DNA from: Xiheimicrobium sp052034585
GTDB taxonomy: Bacteria > Myxococcota > Myxococcia > Myxococcales > Myxococcaceae
Assembly: GCA_052034585.1 (NCBI GenBank)
Contig: JBPOIJ010000105.1
Span: 51,082-115,081, forward strand
Length of the DNA: 64,000 nt
Direction: 5' to 3'
Shown here: positions 8,703 to 15,496 of the stretch, piece after piece
How the letters are laid out: every line of letters begins with the position of its first letter
How positions within the stretch are numbered: the stretch's first letter is position 1
Notes under the pieces: model-generated
Seen by the model: only the letters and a program-made list of their open reading frames with translations
Database searches by the model: none
What the model was told of the DNA's origin: nothing
Position numbers and translations under genes: made by a program

Positions 8703-8744
8703 TCGTTACCTCCGCGCTCCTGCGCGAATGGACTGGAAGCAAGC
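8703..8744. promoter_or_regulatory. Short divergent intergenic region with strong ribosome-binding site
   Basis: Only 42 bases separate two divergent GTG-started genes. The minus-strand side carries GGAGG (8709-8713), ideally spaced for the aminotransferase. The plus side has only a weak purine run. The gap is too small to hold two full promoters, so at least one must lie inside a neighbouring coding region. No recognisable -35/-10 pair was seen. Confidence 0.45.
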
Positions 8745-9959
8745 GTGCGCGTCTTCATCGGTTGCGAAGAGATCGCCTCGGTCATCGGCGGGTTGTCGAC
8801 GGGCTTTCGGGAGCTGGGCCACGAAGTCACTGCGATGGTGACCCAACCGCCGCGCTTCGATCTCGGTGCGCAGTTCGACGTCGTGCGCGGAAAGGTGCTC
8901 GGCCGCTTCGCACGCGCGCACACGAACGCCAGCATCCTCAGCCGGTTCGGTGATCGCGCAGATGACTTCCTCTCGCCGGTGTGGAACGGCATCGCCACTC
9001 CCCAATACCTCGCTCACGATCTCTTTGTCTTCGTGTGGCGGCCGTGGGTACCGTCGGCCGCGCTCTTTCCGCTGCTCAAGCGCCTGGGCCGAAAGATCGT
9101 CGTCTACTACCTCGGCTCCGAGGTGCGCTTCCCTGCCGCATTCTCGCAGGAGTTCGGCGTGGACGTCGCGAACTGGGGCGAAAGTGTGCTGCGCGAGTCG
9201 CTCGCTCCGAAGTTGCGCAAGGTGCGCGTAGCGGAGCGATATGCCGACGCGATCTTCTCGGTCCCCGATCAGGCAGGGCTGCAGCTTCGGCCGTATTTCC
9301 ATACGTGGCTGCCCGTCGTCGTCCCCCTGGAGCGCGCCCCACGTCCCCAGAACTCCCGACCCTTGGTGTTGCACGCACCGTCGACGCGAGACCTCAAGGG
9401 GACCTCTCACGTGGTCGCCGCCGTCGAAGCACTCAAAGCCGCTGGGCATCAGTTCGACTTCGAGCTGATCTCCGGAAGGCCTCGCGCTGAAGTGCTCGCT
9501 GCGCTCGCGCGCGCCGACATCCTGGTGGACGAGCTGCTGCTCCATGGGCCGGGCGTCTTGAGCGCCGAGGCGATGCTCCTGGGGTGCGCGGTGGCGACTC
9601 GTACGCTCGCTCCTCATGGCGACTGGAATCCGCCCGTGCTCGACGTGCGGCCGGCGACCGTCCAAGCGGGGATCGAGCGCCTCCTGACCGACGTTCCGTT
9701 TCGTGAGGCCTTGCGCGACGCTGGCTGGGCCTGGGCGCGGAAACACGTCAACCCGGCGGCGGTGGCCAAGAGGGTTCTCGACGCGGTCGAGGGGGGGCGG
9801 CCCGAGTACGAGCCTCGCTTCTTCGTCGACCGGTTCACCCCGCCGAGCGGACTTCGGATCGACCTCGCGACGCGAGCCCTGACCGAGACGGTCGTCAACC
9901 GCTGGTGTCGTTCACCGGCCGATGATCTGCGGTCGCTCAAGGTCCGCGGGCTCGCGTAG
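8745..9959 (+). CDS. Glycosyltransferase-like protein (GT-B fold, group 1/4-like)
   Basis: A 404-residue protein whose layout fits a GT-B glycosyltransferase. The N-terminal half begins with VRVFIGCEEIASVIGGLSTGF, a variant of the usual opening strand and glycine loop. The C-terminal half has a nucleotide-binding-domain pattern (LVLHAPSTRDLKGTSHVV near residue 208, then ADILVDELLLHGPGVLSAEAMLLGC near residue 260), similar to the E-x7-E region of group 1 enzymes. It would add a sugar to the locus glycan; donor and acceptor are unknown. GTG 8745 is the first sensible in-frame start; the upstream ATG at 8728 is out of frame. Confidence 0.7.
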   Translation: MRVFIGCEEIASVIGGLSTGFRELGHEVTAMVTQPPRFDLGAQFDVVRGKVLGRFARAHTNASILSRFGDRADDFLSPVWNGIATPQYLAHDLFVFVWRPWVPSAALFPLLKRLGRKIVVYYLGSEVRFPAAFSQEFGVDVANWGESVLRESLAPKLRKVRVAERYADAIFSVPDQAGLQLRPYFHTWLPVVVPLERAPRPQNSRPLVLHAPSTRDLKGTSHVVAAVEALKAAGHQFDFELISGRPRAEVLAALARADILVDELLLHGPGVLSAEAMLLGCAVATRTLAPHGDWNPPVLDVRPATVQAGIERLLTDVPFREALRDAGWAWARKHVNPAAVAKRVLDAVEGGRPEYEPRFFVDRFTPPSGLRIDLATRALTETVVNRWCRSPADDLRSLKVRGLA

Positions 9960-10149
9960 AACGCAGTGAGGCTCTTTCCAGTCTTCCGTTCGCCCATGTC
10001 GTCTCGCGATCGCGAGGCTCGTACCACGGAGACACCTCGATCGCCTCGCGCTTCGTGCCCGACTCGAGCCTTGCGATTCATGAACCGTCGAGGGTCGGCC
10101 GGGCACTTTGCGTTGCCCCTGGCGGTCGCGTCTGGCAGGGACGAACCGA
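9960..10149. other. Intergenic region with a 14-base palindrome
   Basis: This 190-base gap separates the glycosyltransferase and asparagine-synthase-like genes. It contains a perfect palindrome, CTCGCGATCGCGAG, at 10003-10016. An AGGGA ribosome-binding site lies about eight bases before the ATG at 10150. No convincing promoter or terminator was seen, and no credible small gene. Confidence 0.4.
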
Positions 10150-12078
10150 ATGTGCGGCATTTGCGGCTTCTGGTCGGCTGATCTTCCGAGCGCGACGTCG
10201 GCGCGTGATCGGCTGCGCGCGATGAACGACACCATCGCCCACCGCGGACCCGACGGCAGTGGGGAGTGGTTCGATCCACCCACCGGAGTCGGCTTCGGTC
10301 ACCGGCGCCTCGCCATCATCGATCTGTCCGACTCGGGTCTGCAGCCGATGCGCTCGGCGTCGGGCCGCTTCACGATCTGCTTCAACGGAGAGGTCTTCAA
10401 CTTCGAGGCGCTTCGTCACGAGCTCGCCCAGCTCGGCGCCGCGCCTCGCTGGAGAGGCCACTCCGACACCGAGGTGATGCTCGCCGCCATCGAGCACTGG
10501 GGCCTGGACGGCGCGGTCTCGCGCTTCGTCGGCATGTTCGCCTTCGCCCTGTGGGACGCCCAGGAGCGCACGCTCTCGCTCGTGCGCGATCGCCTCGGCA
10601 TCAAGCCGCTCTTCTGGTCGGTGACTGGCACCGGGCTGTGTTTCGGCTCCGAGCTCAAGGCGTTGAAGCCGTTCCCAGGTTTCTCGACCCAAGTCGATCG
10701 CCGCGCCGTCGCCGAGTACCTCGGCAGCTACTGCGTGCCGGCCCCGCGGACGATCTACGAAGGCACCTTCAAGCTCGAGCCGGGCACGATCGCGACCTTC
10801 ACCTCCGCGAAAGGCCAACCCACCTTCCGTCGCTTCTGGTCGGCGGCCGAGGTCGCGCGTGAAGGGCTTCGAAACCCCTTTCGGGGCAGCGAGGCCGAGG
10901 CGATCGACGAGCTGGAGCGCCTCCTCAAGGAGGTCATCGGTCTGCGGATGATCGCCGACGTGCCGCTCGGCGCGTTCCTCTCCGGTGGCGTCGACTCCTC
11001 GACGGTCGTCGCGCTCATGCAGGCGCAGAGCAGCCGGCCGGTGCATACCTTCTCCATCGAGAACGAGAACCCGGCCTTCGACGAGTCGTCAGCCTCGCGC
11101 GCCGTCGCCGCGCACCTCGGCACCCACCACACGCCGCTGCGGGTCACCGAGCAAGACGCGCTCGACGTCGTGCCGCTCTTGCCAGCGATGTACGACGAGC
11201 CGTTCGCCGACTCCTCGCAGATCCCGACCTATCTCGTCTCGAAGCTGGCCCGGCGAAACGTGACGGTCTCGCTCTCGGGCGACGGCGGTGACGAGCTCTT
11301 CGGTGGCTACAACCGGCACATCTTCGGACCGAAGGTCTGGAAGTGGCACCAACGCGTCCCCAAGTTGGCGCGCACGGCTGCGGCGCGGGCGATGACGCTC
11401 CTCTCGCCGGCCACCATCGACGCCCTCTACGCGAGGGGCGAACGGGTGCTGCCGAAGTTCAGGCTGCCTGGCTACAAGGTGCACAAGCTGGCGACGGTGA
11501 TGACTGCGAGGTCGCCCGATGAGCTCCACGAGACGTTGTCGAGTCACTGGCAGCTCGGCGACGGCGTGCTTCGTGAGGGAGACGTCAGTCACGCTCCACT
11601 CCTCGAGGTGTTGGGTGAGGGGGGCGTGGCCGAGCGGATGATGTACCGCGATCTCGTCCGGTATCTCCCCGACGACATCCTCACCAAGGTCGACCGAGCC
11701 TCGATGGCAGTCAGCCTGGAGGCACGTGTTCCGCTGCTCGATCACCGGCTGGTCGCGTTCGCCTGGTCGCTCCCCGCCTCCTTGAAGGTTCGGAAGACGA
11801 CGGGGAAGTACGCGCTCCGGCAGGTGCTCTCACGGTACGTCCCCCCATCGTCGCTCTCTCAAGCGAAGATGGGCTTCGGGATTCCGGTGGCCGACTGGCT
11901 GCGCGGGCCGCTGCGCGAATGGGCAGAGGGCCTGCTCGAAGCCCGGGCGATGACCGCCGAAGGGTTCTTCGACGCCGAGGTCGTACGACGACGCTGGAAC
12001 CAGCTCCAAGCCGGCACGCACCCATGGCACAACCACCTCTGGGACATCCTGAGCTTCCAGGCATGGCTGCGGTCGTGA
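10150..12078 (+). CDS. asnB: Asparagine-synthase-like glutamine-dependent amidotransferase
   Basis: A 642-residue AsnB-family enzyme. Processing of Met1 would expose the N-terminal nucleophile Cys2 (MCGICGFWS), followed by the class II glutaminase domain (about 1-210). The synthetase domain has the PP-loop LSGGVDSS near residue 278 and the later SGDGGDELFGGYNRH segment. AsnB uses glutamine, aspartate and ATP to make asparagine. Homologues in O-antigen loci such as WbpS amidate a uronic-acid carboxyl group, and this setting makes that role plausible. ATG 10150 is chosen because Cys2 must be exposed; the upstream in-frame ATG at 10108 would bury it. Confidence 0.85.
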   Translation: MCGICGFWSADLPSATSARDRLRAMNDTIAHRGPDGSGEWFDPPTGVGFGHRRLAIIDLSDSGLQPMRSASGRFTICFNGEVFNFEALRHELAQLGAAPRWRGHSDTEVMLAAIEHWGLDGAVSRFVGMFAFALWDAQERTLSLVRDRLGIKPLFWSVTGTGLCFGSELKALKPFPGFSTQVDRRAVAEYLGSYCVPAPRTIYEGTFKLEPGTIATFTSAKGQPTFRRFWSAAEVAREGLRNPFRGSEAEAIDELERLLKEVIGLRMIADVPLGAFLSGGVDSSTVVALMQAQSSRPVHTFSIENENPAFDESSASRAVAAHLGTHHTPLRVTEQDALDVVPLLPAMYDEPFADSSQIPTYLVSKLARRNVTVSLSGDGGDELFGGYNRHIFGPKVWKWHQRVPKLARTAAARAMTLLSPATIDALYARGERVLPKFRLPGYKVHKLATVMTARSPDELHETLSSHWQLGDGVLREGDVSHAPLLEVLGEGGVAERMMYRDLVRYLPDDILTKVDRASMAVSLEARVPLLDHRLVAFAWSLPASLKVRKTTGKYALRQVLSRYVPPSSLSQAKMGFGIPVADWLRGPLREWAEGLLEARAMTAEGFFDAEVVRRRWNQLQAGTHPWHNHLWDILSFQAWLRS

Positions 12079-12117
12079 ACGCCGTCGCCGATTTCGGGTA
12101 CAAGCATCGGCCTTCCC

Positions 12118-13476
12118 ATGTTGGATGACTTCATCGCAACCGCCGCCGTGCTCATCGTCGCTGCGGCGTTGCTCGCCGGGCTCTCGAGGCGTTGGGTCGC
12201 CGAAGAGCGGCGCATCGTGGTGTTCGGCTTCCTCGCCCACGTCGTCGGCGTCTTCGTTCAGGTCTTCGTGATCGAGCAGATCTACGGTGGCAGCAGCGAC
12301 ATCGCCGGCTACTACCGAAGTGGCGTCGAACTCGCGAGTGCGCTCCGAAAGGACTTTCAGTTCATCTTTCCCGAGGCGTTCAAGATCTTCGTCCACGACG
12401 ACACCGCGAACTTGCCCTTCGCCGTCTTCGGTGGCGCAGGCTCGACGGGGTCGCTCACCGTGCTCTCCTCGCTCCTCTTTCTCGTGCTCGGTGACTCGCT
12501 CTACGGCGCCGCGATGGCGACGGCCCTCTTCGCGTTCTTCGGGAAGCTCGCCATCTTCCTGGCCATCAGCCCCGGGTTCGCACGTGCGCATCGGCAACGC
12601 GTGCTCCTGGCAACCTTGCTGGTTCCGTCGGTGGTCTTCTGGTCGAGCACGATCGCGAAGGAGGCGGTCTCGGTCGGTTTCCTCGGCCTCGCACTCCTGC
12701 TCCTCCGCTCGTTCCTCGACGGGAGGTTCAAGCCGAGCCGGCTGTTGCTCGCAGCCTTCTGCCTGACGCCGGTCGCGCTCATCAAACCCTACGTCCTGCT
12801 CTGCTTCACCGTCGCCTTCGCGGTGTGGCTCTACCTCGAGCGTGGGCTCCGACTCGGCCGCCACTTCGTGATTCGCCCTTCGACCGCGCTCGTCGCGCTC
12901 CTGTTGATGACGGGTGGGGTGATCGTGCTGGGGAAGCTGGCGCCACGCATCGCCGTCGAGAACCTGGCGAAGAGCACCTCTGCCGTGCAGGCGGCGGGCG
13001 TCAACGTCGAAGGCGGGAGCAACTACCAACTGCGCGAGCCCGTGCCTGAGCAAGAAGAGGACTCGGGTGTTCAGTCGCAGCTGTTGCTCGCGCCGATCGC
13101 GCTGCCCACCGCGCTCTTTCGCCCGTTCATCTTCGAAGTTCGAAACCCGATGATGCTCCTGAACGCGCTCGAGACGACAGCGTTGTTGTTTCTGACCATT
13201 CGCGTGCTCTTTCGCGGTGGCTTGGTGCGCGTGCGCGACGCGATCGCGGGAAACCCAACCTTGGTCTTCTCGCTGCTGTTCTCGTTGATCCTGGGCACTG
13301 CAGTTGGTCTGGCGAGCACGAACCTCGGCTCGCTGTCACGCTACCGAATGCCGTTCATGCCGTTCTTCGTCGGGTTGATCCTCGTTCTCGACGCGACGTT
13401 CGGCCCCAATTCGAGTAGCGAGAGGCCGAAGCACGAGAGCGTCACATCGCGCCTCGAAGGAGCACAACACACATGA
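12118..13476 (+). CDS. Wzy-like polysaccharide polymerase candidate (multi-pass membrane protein)
   Basis: A 452-residue protein with about 10-12 hydrophobic helices and a long hydrophilic loop near residues 285-320 (rich in Glu/Gln). Large periplasmic loops, low sequence conservation and location between sugar-synthesis and ligase genes are what is expected of a Wzy polymerase, but no diagnostic motif is present. Charged-aromatic positions such as the Asp-Tyr-Tyr stretch near residue 63 could be functional. The ATG lies 39 bases after asnB, and the stop overlaps the start of the dehydrogenase gene (ATGA 13473-13476). It could instead be a membrane glycosyltransferase or an unrelated exopolysaccharide protein. 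Confidence 0.6.
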   Translation: MLDDFIATAAVLIVAAALLAGLSRRWVAEERRIVVFGFLAHVVGVFVQVFVIEQIYGGSSDIAGYYRSGVELASALRKDFQFIFPEAFKIFVHDDTANLPFAVFGGAGSTGSLTVLSSLLFLVLGDSLYGAAMATALFAFFGKLAIFLAISPGFARAHRQRVLLATLLVPSVVFWSSTIAKEAVSVGFLGLALLLLRSFLDGRFKPSRLLLAAFCLTPVALIKPYVLLCFTVAFAVWLYLERGLRLGRHFVIRPSTALVALLLMTGGVIVLGKLAPRIAVENLAKSTSAVQAAGVNVEGGSNYQLREPVPEQEEDSGVQSQLLLAPIALPTALFRPFIFEVRNPMMLLNALETTALLFLTIRVLFRGGLVRVRDAIAGNPTLVFSLLFSLILGTAVGLASTNLGSLSRYRMPFMPFFVGLILVLDATFGPNSSSERPKHESVTSRLEGAQHT

Positions 13477-14429
13477 GCAAGAACTTCGCAGTCATTGGCG
13501 TCGGCGGTTACATCGCTCCACGCCATCTCAAGGCGATTCGCGACACTGGCAATCGCGTCGTGGCCGCTGCCGACGCGAAGGACTCGGTGGGCGTGCTCGA
13601 TCAGTATGCCTTCGACGTTCGCTTCTTCACCGAGATCGAGCGCCTCGACCGCCACCTCGAGAAGCTCAAGCGCAGCGCCTCGCCCGATCGCGTCGACTGG
13701 GTCACGGTCTGCTCCCCCAACTACCTCCACGACGCCCACTGCCGCCTCGGACTTCGGGTCGGCGCCGACATCATCTGCGAGAAGCCGCTGGTGGTGAACC
13801 CGTGGAACCTCGATGCCCTCGAGGCCATCGAGCAGGAGACCGGCAAGCGCGTCTTCACCGTCCTCCAGCTCCGCTCGCACGAGCTGCTCAAGAACCTGCG
13901 CGCCCAGCTCCTCGCCGAGGGCAAGACGAACCACGAGGTCGAGCTCACCTACATCACCTCGCGCGGCCCCTGGTACGACATCTCCTGGAAGGGCGACGTC
14001 TCCAAGTCGGGCGGAGTGCCCACCAACATCGGCATCCACTTCTTCGATCTCCTCGTCTGGCTCTTCGGCTCGGTGAAGAAGCAGACGGTGCACCTGCTCG
14101 AGGATCACCGCGCTGGCGGCGTCATGGAGCTCGATCGCGCCAAGGTGCGCTGGTTCCTCTCCATCGACCGCAACGATCTCCCCTTCACCCCGGAGCCGGG
14201 GAAGAAGACCACCTTCCGCTCCATCAGCGTCGACGGCAAGGAGGTCGAGTTCTCCGAGGGCTTCACCGATCTCCACACCCGCGTCTACGAAGAGACGCTC
14301 GCTGGCCGCGGCCACGGCCTCAACGACGCGCGCGGCTCGATCGAGCTCGTCCACCGCATTCGCACCGAGCCACTCGTGAGCCCCGGCGCCGACGCTCACC
14401 CGCTCGTGAAGAAGCACGCCAAGAAATGA
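13473..14429 (+). CDS. wbpB: WbpB/WlbA-like UDP-amino-uronate 3-dehydrogenase (Gfo/Idh/MocA)
   Basis: A 318-residue NAD-dependent dehydrogenase of the Gfo/Idh/MocA family. It has the dinucleotide motif GVGGYI at residues 9-14 and the EKP motif at 103-105 with the conserved lysine at 104. WlbA/WbpB enzymes oxidise UDP-GlcNAcA at C3 to the 3-keto sugar, the substrate of the WbpE-type aminotransferase. Length and the GVGGYIAPRH opening match that subgroup well. The gene lies about 11.5 kb from wbpE and wbpD rather than beside them. ATG overlaps the Wzy-like stop, and its TGA overlaps the next ATG (14426-14429). Confidence 0.87.
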   Translation: MSKNFAVIGVGGYIAPRHLKAIRDTGNRVVAAADAKDSVGVLDQYAFDVRFFTEIERLDRHLEKLKRSASPDRVDWVTVCSPNYLHDAHCRLGLRVGADIICEKPLVVNPWNLDALEAIEQETGKRVFTVLQLRSHELLKNLRAQLLAEGKTNHEVELTYITSRGPWYDISWKGDVSKSGGVPTNIGIHFFDLLVWLFGSVKKQTVHLLEDHRAGGVMELDRAKVRWFLSIDRNDLPFTPEPGKKTTFRSISVDGKEVEFSEGFTDLHTRVYEETLAGRGHGLNDARGSIELVHRIRTEPLVSPGADAHPLVKKHAKK

Positions 14430-15493
14430 CGCTGGCGGGGGCGTCGGCGCTGTTCGACGTGCTGGCGCACCTCCCCGACGGAGCAGCGCAGATCCGTCGC
14501 GCTTCGCTCGCCGCTCCAGAACTCCCCGAGCTCGCCGCCCGTCACGGCGTCGCTGCCTGGGTGAACGACGGCCTCGCCTCGTGGCTGCCTGCCGAGAGCG
14601 CCCGCCACCTCGCCACTCACGCTCGCGAGGTCTTCACCAACGCCGCCAAGATCAAGCGGCTCACCCTCAAGGTCTTCGACGCCCTCGCCGAGCGCGGCGT
14701 CACGCCCATCGCCCTCAAGGGCAGCGTGCTCTCGGCGCGGCTCTACCCGCACAACCCGCTCACCCGGCCCTCGTCCGACGTCGACGTGCTCGTCAGCCTC
14801 GATCAGCTGGACACCGCGCGAGGGGCCCTCGAGGCGCTCGGCTTCACCCAGTTCGTCGACACCGCCTCGGCCGATCACCTCGACGATCACCACCACTTCG
14901 CCTTCACTGGCCCGCTCGGGCTGGTGGAGGTGCACTTCCGCCTCACCAACACCTTCGGCCGCGGGCTCTTCGACGACGCGGCGGTCCGCCAACGCGCGAT
15001 GCCCTTACGCTTCGAGGGGCGCACCATCTGGGTCCTCGGGCCCGAAGACGAGTTCCTCTACCTCGCCACCCACGCCGCGACCCACGCCTTCCTCCGGATC
15101 GCCTGGCTGGTCGACCTCCAACAGTTCCTCCGGCTCTTCCCCACGCTCGACTTCGACGCCATGGCGGTGCGCGCCGCGGCTGCCGGCTTCACCTCCGCCG
15201 TCGCCACCGCGCTGGGGCTCCTCGAAGAGCTCCTCCAGGTCTCGCTCCCGCCCGCTGCCCGCCGTGCTTTCCCGGTGCGTCGCGGTCGCCGACGCTTCGA
15301 CGCGCTCGTCTTCGCCCCCGAGCGTGTCGCCTCGGGCACCCTCGCGCAGCACCCCATTGCCGGCTCGCTCCTCCGCTTGTGGATGGTCGATTCCCCTGCT
15401 CGTGGGGCGTTGCTCGTCGGTGACGGGCTCCAGCGCCTCGCCCGCCGCTCCCTCGCCGCCCGCCTGCCGTCCTGGCCCTTCGGAGGCGCCTGA
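14426..15493 (+). CDS. NTP_transf_5-type nucleotidyltransferase
   Basis: A 355-residue member of the uncharacterised nucleotidyltransferase family found in polysaccharide loci. The diagnostic region is LKGSVLSARLY followed by SSDVDVLV near residues 96-120, giving the GS and DxD elements of a nucleotidyltransferase fold. A His-rich HLDDHHHFAF segment follows near residue 150. Its substrate is unknown in the family generally. It starts within the stop of wbpB and ends three bases before the ligase gene, so it belongs to the same transcription unit. Family assignment is good; function cannot be stated. Confidence 0.78.
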   Translation: MTLAGASALFDVLAHLPDGAAQIRRASLAAPELPELAARHGVAAWVNDGLASWLPAESARHLATHAREVFTNAAKIKRLTLKVFDALAERGVTPIALKGSVLSARLYPHNPLTRPSSDVDVLVSLDQLDTARGALEALGFTQFVDTASADHLDDHHHFAFTGPLGLVEVHFRLTNTFGRGLFDDAAVRQRAMPLRFEGRTIWVLGPEDEFLYLATHAATHAFLRIAWLVDLQQFLRLFPTLDFDAMAVRAAAAGFTSAVATALGLLEELLQVSLPPAARRAFPVRRGRRRFDALVFAPERVASGTLAQHPIAGSLLRLWMVDSPARGALLVGDGLQRLARRSLAARLPSWPFGGA

Positions 15494-15496
15494 GGC

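Noticed and set aside
7524..8744. The open frame extending about 1.2 kb upstream of the glycosyltransferase start
   Set aside because: It is antisense to the DegT aminotransferase; glycosyltransferase-like sequence begins only at GTG 8745.
10101..10117. Sigma-54-like element before the asnB-like gene (GGGCAC, then TTGC)
   Set aside because: The spacing between the GG and GC elements is one base too long for a sigma-54 promoter.
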